A stretch of 64,000 nt of DNA from Marinilactibacillus sp036039175 (GTDB lineage: Bacteria > Bacillota > Bacilli > Lactobacillales > Carnobacteriaceae_A): positions 496,001 to 560,000 of the forward strand of contig NZ_JAYXKP010000001.1 of assembly GCF_036039175.1 (NCBI RefSeq), read 5' to 3'. This document shows, in pieces, positions 52,721 to 61,221 of this stretch. Position 1 is the stretch's first letter. Each line of letters begins with the position of its first letter. The notes under the pieces were generated by a model. That model saw nothing but the letters and a program-made list of their open reading frames with translations. It searched no databases and was not told the DNA's origin. A program made the translations under genes and the position numbers.

Positions 52721-52963
52721 TTAGTCTCTATTATGGATTCCTTTATCTTTTTGAATCCCTTTAAGTTTTTCTGGGGTAACGTCTTGACCATCTGGATCTA
52801 CAATTTTCATTCCTTCTATATGATTTCTCATACCAGATCTAAAAGCTTTAATGTATTTTTCTCTAAGATCTTTCTGCTCAGTTACTTCTTCCTGTGTCAA
52901 ACCTTCGCTTCTTTGTTTTCTAACTAACTCATTAATTCTATCTAATTGGTCTTTTGCTAACAT
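52721..52963 (-). CDS. ynzC: YnzC family (DUF896) protein
   Basis: An 80-residue helical protein of DUF896. The family core is RINELVRKQRSEGLTQEE followed by LREKYIKAFRSGMRNHIEG. Function is not established. In B. subtilis it is the third gene of the LexA-controlled yneA-yneB-ynzC operon, divergent from lexA. Here it is the only gene in that place and directly faces lexA. AGGAGGATA precedes the ATG. Confidence 0.93.
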   Translation of the reverse strand: MLAKDQLDRINELVRKQRSEGLTQEEVTEQKDLREKYIKAFRSGMRNHIEGMKIVDPDGQDVTPEKLKGIQKDKGIHNRD

Positions 52964-53086
52964 TTTATATCCTCCTATTAGGCTTTCTAGCCTATACTTT
53001 TTCTTTTAGTGCATCCTATTGCGAACAACCATTGTAATACAAATGTGCTTAAGAATCTAATTTCCTAGGGAAATCCAAGCTTATTT

Positions 53087-53126
53087 CGAACATTCGTTTG
53101 ATTAGATGTTCGGTATATGATATAAT
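53087..53126 (+). promoter_or_regulatory. lexA promoter with imperfect SOS box
   Basis: -35 TTGATT (53098-53103), a 17-nt spacer and extended -10 TGATATAAT (hexamer 53121-53126). CGAACATTCGTTTG (53087-53100) overlaps the -35 and differs by one base from the CGAAC-N4-GTTCG type of Gram-positive LexA box. A further CGAAC is at 53141 and a GTTCG at 53108, giving the wider inverted repeat CGAACAT-N12-ATGTTCG. The divergent ynzC gene shares this 270-base region, which holds no other gene I can see. Confidence 0.75.
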
Positions 53127-53232
53127 TTTACTAAAGTTTACGAACATTGTGAACTCTTATTCACTGAATCATACACTAGACTATTATTATACTTAATTTA
53201 AACGACAATTTGAAGGGATGAGGTGTTACAAT

Positions 53233-53868
53233 ATGACTACTAGAGGCCGTAAAGGCGAAAAACAAATCGAAATTTTACGTTATATTCATGAACAAGTAAA
53301 CAAAAGAGGATATCCACCTACTGTTCGAGAAATTGGATCTGCCACTGAATTATCTTCCACTTCTACTGTGCATGGCCATTTAGCTAGACTAGAAAAGAAT
53401 GGCTTTATCTTGAGAGATCCTTCAAAACCAAGAGCAATTGAATTCACTAAAGAAGGTTTGATTAAAATTGGAATTGATGAATTTGAAAATCATATTCCAT
53501 TATTAGGTGTTGTTACCGCCGGAGAACCTATCTTAGCCGTTGAAGAAGCAACGGATTATTTTCCAATTCCTAATGACTTAGAAATTGATAAAGGTAATCT
53601 TTTCATGTTGACCATTCGTGGTAACAGTATGATTAATGCTGGAATTTTTGATGGTGACCAAGTCATCGTCAGAAAACAAGAATCCGCTCAAAATGGTGAC
53701 GTCGTTATTGCAATGACTGATGATGAAGAAGCAACGTGCAAAAGATTCTATAAAGAACAAGGTTATATTCGCCTTCAACCAGAAAATGATACGATGGATC
53801 CGATTATATTATCTGATGTCTCTATCTTAGGTAAAGTTGTTTCTTTATACAGATCACATATCTACTAG
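53233..53868 (+). CDS. lexA: LexA repressor (SOS regulator)
   Basis: A 211-residue self-cleaving repressor of DNA-damage genes. The N-terminal winged helix (GYPPTVREIGSATELSSTSTVHGHL) is followed by the cleavage site A96-G97 (VVTAGEP) and the Ser-Lys catalytic pair S132 (RGNSMINAG) and K170 (ATCKRF). The start at 53233 has GAGG 9 nt upstream; an ATG five codons earlier abuts GAAGGG and is less likely. RecA-stimulated cleavage should derepress its own gene and probably ynzC. Confidence 0.96.
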   Translation: MTTRGRKGEKQIEILRYIHEQVNKRGYPPTVREIGSATELSSTSTVHGHLARLEKNGFILRDPSKPRAIEFTKEGLIKIGIDEFENHIPLLGVVTAGEPILAVEEATDYFPIPNDLEIDKGNLFMLTIRGNSMINAGIFDGDQVIVRKQESAQNGDVVIAMTDDEEATCKRFYKEQGYIRLQPENDTMDPIILSDVSILGKVVSLYRSHIY

Positions 53869-53883
53869 AATAGGTTAAAACGA

Positions 53884-53938
53884 AAAGGCAGTCATGCTGT
53901 GAAGGTAAAACACTTCATAGTCATGGCTGCCTTTTTTT
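53884..53938. terminator. Bidirectional terminator between lexA and the flavin reductase gene
   Basis: AAAAGGCAG and CTGCCTTTT with the inner CATG/CATG step form a long stem with internal hairpin, flanked by A and T runs; convergent genes end on both sides. Confidence 0.85.
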
Positions 53939-54506
53939 AGAATCCGTATGCTTCTTCTTGTGCTCCCCAAATTCCTTTATAGGCGGTTGCAAGTATAACT
54001 GTATCCTCAATGAGTTTTTCAAGTCTGAAATGAATATCGTCATTATTAATTTTTCCAGCTGTATAGTCTGTATCCAACAAGAAAACATAATTTGGTACAA
54101 TATTAGATTTCATATAGCTGAGGATAGGCTTAAGTTGCTGCTCAGGTATTAAATAATGTCTATTTGACCCTGCTGTTGCAATGATTGCCGAAACTTTATT
54201 TTGTAAAGCGCTTTGTGGTAGTAAATCAAAGACGTTTTTCAATACAGCAGGTATGGATGCTTGGAATATCGGTGTCGCGATAATAAGGATATCTGCTGCC
54301 ATAATGGTTTCTGTGATCAGTTTATTATCCCCAGTATAATCAAGATAATTTCTTCCATCACTAAATTGCATCTCATAATCTTTTAAATCCAATAGCGAAT
54401 ACATATGATCTCCGCCATACTTTACTTCAAGTTCAGCCATGACTTTATTAGCCACTATAGAAGACTTCTCCCCGACGTTTGAACCTGCTAATACGACGAT
54501 ATTCAT
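53937..54506 (-). CDS. NAD(P)H-dependent FMN reductase (flavodoxin fold)
   Basis: A 189-residue flavoprotein of the SsuE/CE1759-like type. VLAGSNVGEKSSIV near the N-terminus is the phosphate loop for flavin, and TPIFQASIPAVLKNVFDLLP and IATAGSNRHYL are typical of the family. It lies 12 nt after a luciferase-like monooxygenase and divergent from an HxlR regulator, so it probably supplies reduced flavin to that monooxygenase. Natural substrate unknown. Confidence 0.85.
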   Translation of the reverse strand: MNIVVLAGSNVGEKSSIVANKVMAELEVKYGGDHMYSLLDLKDYEMQFSDGRNYLDYTGDNKLITETIMAADILIIATPIFQASIPAVLKNVFDLLPQSALQNKVSAIIATAGSNRHYLIPEQQLKPILSYMKSNIVPNYVFLLDTDYTAGKINNDDIHFRLEKLIEDTVILATAYKGIWGAQEEAYGF

Positions 54507-54518
54507 CTAATCTACTCC

Positions 54519-55592
54519 TTATTTTTTAGTGTGCTTTCTAATCGCTGGTAAGATTTTCTCACCAATAATGTCAATATTTTTCTTAATATCATCCATAGTA
54601 ACACCACCAAAATCCAGTTGGGCAATGTAGCGTTGATTTCCGAATAATTCATGCTGATAAAGTATTTTTTCAATAATTAATTCTGGGTCTCCTACATTGA
54701 TGACACTTCTGTAGTCTTGTCCGTGAGCAAATGCTTGCTTAGGAAATCCTTGTCCATTTGTTTTTTTCATTCCTTCATTAACGTGAGGATAGTATTCTCG
54801 GAAGGCGTCCATTTTATTCGTACTAGCATAAAAGAAGCCTGCTGTTGCTACTGGTAATGTTTTAATATCGTACCCAGCTTCGGCAGCTGTTTCTCTGTAA
54901 AGATCAATCGGTTTCTTGAATTCAGATGCCGGTCCTCCCAAGTGCGCTTGATACATTGGAACACCCATTAATCCCGCTTTTTGTGCAGAAGCATAAGAGC
55001 CTCCCACTGCTCTCCATATTGGTAGACCATTCTGGTCGTTATCTGGTCTAGGTATAACGTGTGCATCATTTAGAGGTGCACGGTATTCCCCTTTCCAACT
55101 CAACCTTTCATTTTCATTGATTCCTAGTAATAAGTTAAACTTTTCTTCAAATAACGCTTCATAGTCTCTAAGATCATATCCTAGCAAATCGTATAAGCCT
55201 ACTCTTGAAGCACGACCCGCTACGATTTCCATACGACCATTAGATAATAGATCGATTGTTGCGGCATCTTCAAAAACACGGACCGGATCAGACGTACTGA
55301 TAATTGTTGATCCTGATGATATTTTGATCTGATTTGTAGCTTGTGCTATAGCCGATAAAATGATCATATGTGCTTGCGATACAAAATGATCTTGGTGAGA
55401 TTCCCCAAGTTGAAAAATATCTATCCCAGCTTCATCAGCTAGTACAGCCGTCTCTATAATCTCTTTGATTCTTTGTTGAGCAGAAATTCTTTTTCCAGTA
55501 TGTGGATTTGGTAAATGGTCTCCAAGTGTGTATAAGCCAAACTCAAGCCCTTTACTTTCATCAATTTTTGGTAAAATTCGATTGTTGATCAT
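54519..55592 (-). CDS. LLM-class flavin-dependent monooxygenase
   Basis: A 357-residue TIM-barrel enzyme of the bacterial luciferase-like family (resembling the CE1758 subgroup). It has EFGLYTLGDH at the first strand, the ESHQDHF loop, ISSGSTIISTSDPVRVFEDAAT, and GRMEIVAGRASR. These enzymes use reduced FMN or F420; with an FMN reductase next door, FMNH2 is the likely reductant. Substrate cannot be inferred. AGAGGAA precedes the ATG. Confidence 0.87.
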   Translation of the reverse strand: MINNRILPKIDESKGLEFGLYTLGDHLPNPHTGKRISAQQRIKEIIETAVLADEAGIDIFQLGESHQDHFVSQAHMIILSAIAQATNQIKISSGSTIISTSDPVRVFEDAATIDLLSNGRMEIVAGRASRVGLYDLLGYDLRDYEALFEEKFNLLLGINENERLSWKGEYRAPLNDAHVIPRPDNDQNGLPIWRAVGGSYASAQKAGLMGVPMYQAHLGGPASEFKKPIDLYRETAAEAGYDIKTLPVATAGFFYASTNKMDAFREYYPHVNEGMKKTNGQGFPKQAFAHGQDYRSVINVGDPELIIEKILYQHELFGNQRYIAQLDFGGVTMDDIKKNIDIIGEKILPAIRKHTKK

Positions 55593-55648
55593 AAATGTAT
55601 CATTCCTCTTATAATTAGTAAGTTAATTATAACATGATTCTTTATCTA

Positions 55649-55692
55649 TTGAAGTAGGTACTTTATAGTGCTATAGTATACTTAATATACTA
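55649..55692 (+). promoter_or_regulatory. hxlR promoter and candidate operator
   Basis: -35 TTGAAG (55649-55654), a 17-nt spacer and -10 TATAGT (55672-55677). A perfect inverted repeat TAGTATA-N5-TATACTA (55674-55692) overlaps the -10. GTACT-TTAT-AGTGC (55658-55671) between -35 and -10 is a one-mismatch palindrome of the form seen for some HxlR regulators. Both could be regulator sites. Confidence 0.55.
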
Positions 55693-55706
55693 ATGGAGGT
55701 GTACAG

Positions 55707-56042
55707 ATGATATCTGATCTAGAACCAGAACATTGCAAAGTAAATGAACCTTTAGACATCTTATTTGGTAAATGGACCCCTGTTATTTTATTGAATTTAA
55801 TGCATACCAGTCCAATGCGTTTCAGCGAAATTAAGAGAGCCATTCCGGAAATCACACAAAAAATGTTAACTAAGCAATTACGTGAATTGGAATCTCAACT
55901 GATTATAACCAGAGAAGTTTTTCCAGAAGTTCCCCCTAGGGTGGAGTATTCCGTCACTGCCTATGGTAGAACGTTGGAACCCATTCTTGATGCTCTCCAT
56001 CAATGGGGAAATGCACACAAAAAGAAATTACTTGAAAATTGA
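55707..56042 (+). CDS. HxlR family transcriptional regulator, redox-type
   Basis: A 111-residue winged-helix protein. The family core is PLDILFGKWTPVILLNLMH, RFSEIKRAIPEITQKMLTKQLRELE and VEYSVTAYGRTLEPIL. Its single cysteine is C10, at the position corresponding to the redox-sensing Cys of YodB/HypR-type regulators. It is divergent from the flavin reductase/monooxygenase pair and probably represses it until an electrophile or oxidant modifies the Cys. GGAGGTG precedes the ATG. Confidence 0.88.
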   Translation: MISDLEPEHCKVNEPLDILFGKWTPVILLNLMHTSPMRFSEIKRAIPEITQKMLTKQLRELESQLIITREVFPEVPPRVEYSVTAYGRTLEPILDALHQWGNAHKKKLLEN

Positions 56043-56043
56043 T

Positions 56044-56110
56044 AAAAAAGTACTGTACTGTCATAGACTGATTTCAACTTTCAGTCTTAAGACAAGTACA
56101 GTACTTTTTT
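56044..56110. terminator. Large bidirectional terminator between hxlR and apt
   Basis: AAAAAAGTACTGTACT and AGTACAGTACTTTTTT form an outer stem, and inside it AGACTGA and TCAGTCT form a second hairpin. A and T runs flank it on both strands. Confidence 0.88.
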
Positions 56111-56114
56111 TATT

Positions 56115-56627
56115 TTAGTATTCCATTAAAGTGAAGATATCGTAACCTTTAATTTTCTCTCGACCATTAAGGTCTTTCAATTCGATAAAGAATGCTGTTC
56201 CAACAACTTCGCCACCAAGTTTTTCAACAAGCTCTATCGTAGCAGCAATTGTTCCACCAGTAGCTAACAGGTCATCACATACTAAAACCTTTTGTCCAGG
56301 TTTGATTGAGTCTTCGTGTAGTTGAAGGACATCACTACCATATTCCAAACCATAACTCACTTCAATGGTTTTTCTAGGTAGTTTGCCTTTTTTACGACAT
56401 GGGGCAAAGCCTATCCCTAATTCAAAAGCTACAGGACATCCAACAATAAAGCCTCTTGCCTCTGGTCCAACAATCATGTCTACTTCTTTATCTTTAGCAT
56501 ATTCTACGATTTTTTGAGTCGCTTCACTGTACGCTTTTCCGTCAGCCATCAATGGAGAGATATCTCTAAAAGTAATACCTTCCTGTGGAAAATCGGGAAC
56601 ATCTGCAACATAATTTTTTAAGTCCAT
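56115..56627 (-). CDS. apt: Adenine phosphoribosyltransferase
   Basis: Salvages adenine to AMP with PRPP. The PRPP-binding motif VLVCDDLLATGGT and the VGPEARGFIVG loop are present. I use the ATG at 56627 (MDLKNYV, 170 residues) with AAGGAG upstream; the frame is open to 56657. It follows recJ by 30 nt, the common recJ-apt order. Confidence 0.96.
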   Translation of the reverse strand: MDLKNYVADVPDFPQEGITFRDISPLMADGKAYSEATQKIVEYAKDKEVDMIVGPEARGFIVGCPVAFELGIGFAPCRKKGKLPRKTIEVSYGLEYGSDVLQLHEDSIKPGQKVLVCDDLLATGGTIAATIELVEKLGGEVVGTAFFIELKDLNGREKIKGYDIFTLMEY

Positions 56628-56657
56628 TATAAGTCTCCTTTTATTATACAAGTGCAT

Positions 56658-58973
56658 TTATTTTAAATTTTTCAGTGCTTCTGTCAGTTCTTTGAATGAA
56701 CTATAAACAACGGTTTCTTCCACAGCAATATTTTCAAGTCTCTGCTTGTAAACTTTTGTCTCTTCAATAGCCATTTTACTCGCCTCAGAATTCACACTGA
56801 GCAGTCCGCCTTCTATTGTAACAAATCCGGCTTCTAAAAACACCCTGATTATGAATTTTAGAATCGTTTTGTCCATTTTTAGATAATCTGCAAGTAGAGT
56901 TCCTTTTTCTTTAAGATCAATATTTTTATGTTTTGCTAAAAATTTATATAGTTTAGCAAACTGTTCTCTTGAAGGCATACCGAGTAAATAATCCTTACTT
57001 TTTGTATAAAAGATACAGTATAAGGTTTGTTCTTCATTGTGAAGTACCGTATTTTTGATTAGTTCCATCGACTCAGGACAGTCTACAATGACATAAGCAC
57101 TTTGAGCATTAAAACTCAAAGCATCTTTTGTTGTTTCAATCAATAAGCTATCAGATTGATTCGTCACAAAGGGACTATACTTAGTAAAATTCTGCTTATT
57201 ATAAAAAAGATACGTAACGCCTTCCATCAGTAAATCTGATTTTTTTAGATCAGTAGTTCTTTTGTCTATAATAACTTGATTCAAAAACTTCATATCCGTT
57301 AACTGCATTTGAGGTTTTTTATTTCCGTTCCATTCATTAATTTCTACCGTACCAACTACTGAAATGGGTGTATCAGATTTTAATGCATCCGCGATTGATC
57401 CATAATTAAACGCAATAACATCTAAAGGTGTACCCTCTTGATCTACTTTTAATTTCAAATGTGCTCGGTCTGCTCCAATGGCTCTAGCATCTAATGGTGT
57501 AACCTCTGAAAAAAGAAATACTGGTTTTGGATTGTCTGTTCCAAAAGGTTTCAACAATTCTATCTCTTTGATTGCATCCACACTGATGTCTTTTATCTTA
57601 CTTTCTTCTTCTACAGCCAACTCGTCCATAAATTCAGTTGTTTCCTGAAGTTTTTCTGCTTCTTCATTCAATGACTGTTTCAAAGATTGGATATTCTCAA
57701 CTGGTAGAGTCATCCCTGCTGCCATTTGGTGTCCACCAAAGTGTTTGAATAAGGTTCTTACTTTGTTGCCACTTTCATAGAGGTTAAAGGCTTTAATACT
57801 TCTAGCAGAACCTTTAGCTTCTTGAGTGGAAGGATTAATATTCAATATAACAGCCGGTTTTCCGGTTTCACTGACGATTCGGCTAGCGACAATACCTAAA
57901 ACACCTTCGTGCCATCCTTCTTTTGCTAAAACATAAACAGAAGACGCTTCTTGTTCTTTTAAAATCTCAAGTGCTTCTCCTGAAATTTTGGATACAATCT
58001 CTTTTCTTTCTTTATTTTTAGAATCTAGTAAGGTTGCAATTTCTTGTGCTTTTTCTTCATCAAAAGTCGTCAGTAATTCTACTACGGGTGTTGCATCTCC
58101 TAATCGACCAATTGCATTGATTGGCGGAGCAATCTTGAAACCGATAGTTGTTTCGTCAATTTCCTTAAGAGAGAGTGACAATGCATTAAAAAGACTTAAA
58201 ACACCTACTCTTTGAGTTTGTTTGAGTGCTTTTAATCCAAAATCTACAATTGCTCTATTCTCATCAGTTAAGGAAACCAAATCAGCGATCGTTCCAATTG
58301 CCGCCAGATCTAATAGTTCGATTGGCAAATCTCCTAAGAGCGCTGTAGCTAGCTTTAAAGCGACTCCAGCTCCAGACAAATCGCTGAAGGGATATGCGCC
58401 CTCTGGGTGATTTGGATGAATGACCGCATAAGCTGCTGGAAGCGTATCAGGTATTTCATGATGATCAGTGACAATAACATCCACACCATTTTCTTGAACT
58501 TTTTGAATGGCTTCATGTCCTGCGACTCCATTATCTACAGTAATAATTAGTTGTGTTCCATTTTCTTGAAAATAAGTAAAAGCTTTTACATTAGGACCAT
58601 ATCCATCGATGAAGCGATCAGGAATAAAGTACTCCACATTTGCACCAATGGATTCCAATGTTTCGTACAAGATCGCTGTACTAGTTACACCATCTGCATC
58701 ATAATCTCCATAGATCATGATTTTTTCTCCAGATTCAATCGCTTCAGCAATTCTATCTACAGTTTTTTGCATATCATGTAATAAAAAAGGATCATGAAAC
58801 CAAGACTCATCTGGACTGATAAATCTAAGGATTTCTTCCTTGGTTTCCAATCCTCTGTTGAGGCATAAATTGATAAAAAAAGGTGAACGATTTAATTGTT
58901 CAGAAAGCTCCTGTATTTTTCCTGAGTCGTTCTTAGAATTAATGATCCATTTCTTTGATTGTTTAAAACTCAA
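56658..58973 (-). CDS. recJ: Single-stranded-DNA-specific exonuclease RecJ
   Basis: A 5'-3' exonuclease for recombinational and mismatch repair. The DHH family motifs are intact: MIYGDYDADGVTSTAIL, VIVTDHHEIP, GAGVALKLATALL and GGHQMAAGMTL. An OB fold and the Firmicute-type C-terminal extension follow, about 770 residues in all. The start is taken as TTG at 58973, 8 nt after AAGGAG; a GTG three codons earlier overlaps that site. Confidence 0.95.
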   Translation of the reverse strand: MSFKQSKKWIINSKNDSGKIQELSEQLNRSPFFINLCLNRGLETKEEILRFISPDESWFHDPFLLHDMQKTVDRIAEAIESGEKIMIYGDYDADGVTSTAILYETLESIGANVEYFIPDRFIDGYGPNVKAFTYFQENGTQLIITVDNGVAGHEAIQKVQENGVDVIVTDHHEIPDTLPAAYAVIHPNHPEGAYPFSDLSGAGVALKLATALLGDLPIELLDLAAIGTIADLVSLTDENRAIVDFGLKALKQTQRVGVLSLFNALSLSLKEIDETTIGFKIAPPINAIGRLGDATPVVELLTTFDEEKAQEIATLLDSKNKERKEIVSKISGEALEILKEQEASSVYVLAKEGWHEGVLGIVASRIVSETGKPAVILNINPSTQEAKGSARSIKAFNLYESGNKVRTLFKHFGGHQMAAGMTLPVENIQSLKQSLNEEAEKLQETTEFMDELAVEEESKIKDISVDAIKEIELLKPFGTDNPKPVFLFSEVTPLDARAIGADRAHLKLKVDQEGTPLDVIAFNYGSIADALKSDTPISVVGTVEINEWNGNKKPQMQLTDMKFLNQVIIDKRTTDLKKSDLLMEGVTYLFYNKQNFTKYSPFVTNQSDSLLIETTKDALSFNAQSAYVIVDCPESMELIKNTVLHNEEQTLYCIFYTKSKDYLLGMPSREQFAKLYKFLAKHKNIDLKEKGTLLADYLKMDKTILKFIIRVFLEAGFVTIEGGLLSVNSEASKMAIEETKVYKQRLENIAVEETVVYSSFKELTEALKNLK

Positions 58974-59003
58974 AATATCCACTCCTTGAATCGATTACTC
59001 TCA

Positions 59004-59055
59004 CAATAAAAAAAGCATGAGCAATGGCAATACTTACTCCAGAGCTCTTGCTTTT
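59004..59055 (-). terminator. Probable degV terminator
   Basis: AAAAGCATGAGC and GCTCTTGCTTTT pair with one mismatch; the minus strand then has T7. Confidence 0.65.
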
Positions 59056-59059
59056 AGTT

Positions 59060-59929
59060 CTATTTTTCGTCTAGAAGCTGGACGCCTATCCCAATCAAGC
59101 CTGGTCCTGTGTGAACACCAAGTGCTGGACTAACTTGATCGAAAAAGATGTGTTCATAGTTCGGCAGTCTTTTCTTAAGATCTTCCCGAATAGCTTTAGC
59201 TTCCTCTATTGCTGTCTCTCCACCATAAGCAACGCCTATATTGTACTTTTTAGAGTTTGCAGCATAAGTCTCAACTAATTCGATTGTTTTGTTAACAGAC
59301 TTGGCTTTTCCTCGTACTTTAGCGATTGTTGTATAGATACCATCTTCATTACAAGTGATAATTGGCTTAAGGTTCATAACGCTACCTAAAACGGACTGAA
59401 CCAAACCAATTCTTCCACCTTTTTGAAGATACTCCAGTGTTGGAACGTGAAAATATACTTTCGCTTTTTTAACGCTTTTCTGAAGGTTCTGTTTGATTTC
59501 TTCAAACGTCAAGCCTTGTTCTACTTGTAAGGCAGCTTCGACTACGGAAAGTCCTGATCCGATTCCAATATTTTTAGTATCTAATACAAAAACATCTAAG
59601 CCTTCGTAATCTTCAGAAACCAACCTAACCATATTATTTGTACCACTAAGACCGCTCGAAATAGTAATCGCAAGGAGTTTTTCGTAACCTTCTGCTTTAA
59701 TTTCGTCGAAAATGCCTTTTATAATCTCTCCGTCTGGAAGAGATGTTTTAGGAATTTCTTTTTCCATGCGCTTATAAACTTCTTCAGCAGTTATGTTTAA
59801 CTTGTCAGTGTATTCTCCATCTTTAAAAATAATTTTTAAAGGGATTACTTTGACGTTGTATTTTTCTTTTATTTCCTCTGGAACATCTGCTCCAGAATCT
59901 GTCATGATCGCAATTTTTTCTTTATTCAT
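59060..59929 (-). CDS. DegV family fatty-acid-binding protein
   Basis: A 289-residue EDD-fold protein. MTDSGADVPEE at the N-terminus, SGLSGTNNMVRL and the GPGLIGIGV end are family marks. Related FakB proteins carry fatty acids to the kinase FakA for use by the PlsX/PlsY pathway. No fakA is nearby, so a FakB role is an inference. It follows the LapA-like gene by about 20 nt and may share its transcript. Confidence 0.9.
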   Translation of the reverse strand: MNKEKIAIMTDSGADVPEEIKEKYNVKVIPLKIIFKDGEYTDKLNITAEEVYKRMEKEIPKTSLPDGEIIKGIFDEIKAEGYEKLLAITISSGLSGTNNMVRLVSEDYEGLDVFVLDTKNIGIGSGLSVVEAALQVEQGLTFEEIKQNLQKSVKKAKVYFHVPTLEYLQKGGRIGLVQSVLGSVMNLKPIITCNEDGIYTTIAKVRGKAKSVNKTIELVETYAANSKKYNIGVAYGGETAIEEAKAIREDLKKRLPNYEHIFFDQVSPALGVHTGPGLIGIGVQLLDEK

Positions 59930-59949
59930 AGGGTACTCCTATCTGTTCT

Positions 59950-60357
59950 TTATAGAGTGCTATCTTCCATGGAAGTAGAAGTTGCATCAATCGTATTTTT
60001 CGATCGTTCTGTTTGAAGCGCTTTTTCTTTTATTCTAATTTCTTCTTTAAGTTGGTCAATTTCTTTATTATATCTATCTTCTAGCTCATTTACTCTAGCA
60101 TTTTCATGTTCTTTAGCTGAAACAGAAGATTTTTCGGCATCTTTACGTATTTTCGTTTCTTGATAAATTTTAACCGTCGAAAGTAGCGTAGCAATGAGCG
60201 CGCCTAGTAGAAGTGATCCTAAAATCACTATAATCAAAGGCCATTCGTACGTTGCAAAACCAAAGTTAACCGGTACTGAATCCACGTTCAATACGGATAA
60301 AATTGCTCCGAGAAATAATAAGATAAACGCCCCAACAAAACTCCATTGTTTTTTCAT
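59950..60357 (-). CDS. LapA domain (DUF1049) membrane protein
   Basis: A 135-residue protein with two membrane helices (about 5-28 and 38-62) separated by VNFGFATYEWPLIIVILGSLLL-type sequence, then a charged coiled coil (about 65-120). Relatives of E. coli LapA take part in LPS-assembly control, which cannot apply in a Gram-positive; here the role is unknown. GGGGA precedes the ATG. Confidence 0.85.
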   Translation of the reverse strand: MKKQWSFVGAFILLFLGAILSVLNVDSVPVNFGFATYEWPLIIVILGSLLLGALIATLLSTVKIYQETKIRKDAEKSSVSAKEHENARVNELEDRYNKEIDQLKEEIRIKEKALQTERSKNTIDATSTSMEDSTL

Positions 60358-60429
60358 TATTCTAGTCCCCTTTTAACCTATTCTAATTGAAGAATAACAT
60401 GTTAAGTGAAATATTTCATTTATAGTGAA

Positions 60430-61221
60430 TTATTTCATATCGAAATTGTTCAAAATGATGTAATCTCCCAGTCTAGGGAACATAGAATAAAATTTAGAAG
60501 CAATGTTCAAGCTTAGTGGTAAAGTGACTTCTCTTTTATTTGTACCAATAATATTGATCGTTTTTTCAGCAACTTCTTGGCTAGTCAGTACAAAAGCTTG
60601 GATTTTTTCCAAATAACTTCCAGATGGATCAAATTCATCAAAAAAGGCTGTATCAACTGGACCCGGATTGATTGTTGTTACTTTGATATTTAGTGGTGCT
60701 AATTCGAGCCTCAATGCGTTACTAAAGCCAATTACGGCAAATTTAGTAGCAGAATAAACGGCTGACTTAGGTGTTGCTATTTTACCAGCAATAGAAGCAA
60801 CATTTATGATATGTCCACTTTGTTTGTCCGCCATCTGCAAAGCCGCTAGTTGAGTTAAGTACATAACGCCCAGAACATTAACTCTGAACATATTCTCTGC
60901 TTTGTTTAAGTCATATTTAATAAATTCTTCTGTATGACCAAAACCTGCATTGTTGATCAATACATCTATAGTACCAACCTCTGTCTTTACTTTATTCATT
61001 GTTTCTTCAATTGCATCAGGATCAGACACATCTAAAGGATAGATATATACATCCGAAGTTGTCGTACTCAAACAACGATTTTTAACTTCTTCAAGTTTAT
61101 CTTCTCTTCTTGCACACAAAATTAAGGTTGCACCTTTACTAGCAGCAGCATATGCCATTTCTTCACCAATTCCTGATGAAGCACCAGTAATTAAAACGAC
61201 TTTATTTTTAAGTTCCATCAT
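60430..61221 (-). CDS. Short-chain dehydrogenase/reductase
   Basis: A 263-residue classical SDR. The NAD(P) motif is ITGASSGIGEEMA (about 11-23), then NNAG, the catalytic Ser in INVASIAG and the YxxxK in VYSATKFA. It resembles the DltE/YqjQ-like group by overall pattern, but the substrate is unknown. It overlaps the end of rnz by 4 nt (ATGA), so translation is coupled to rnz. Confidence 0.9.
   Translation of the reverse strand: MMELKNKVVLITGASSGIGEEMAYAAASKGATLILCARREDKLEEVKNRCLSTTTSDVYIYPLDVSDPDAIEETMNKVKTEVGTIDVLINNAGFGHTEEFIKYDLNKAENMFRVNVLGVMYLTQLAALQMADKQSGHIINVASIAGKIATPKSAVYSATKFAVIGFSNALRLELAPLNIKVTTINPGPVDTAFFDEFDPSGSYLEKIQAFVLTSQEVAEKTINIIGTNKREVTLPLSLNIASKFYSMFPRLGDYIILNNFDMK

Noticed and set aside
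52964..53232. A hidden yneA-like gene between ynzC and lexA
   Set aside because: No frame of suitable length with a ribosome site and LysM-like sequence is seen in this 270-base region.
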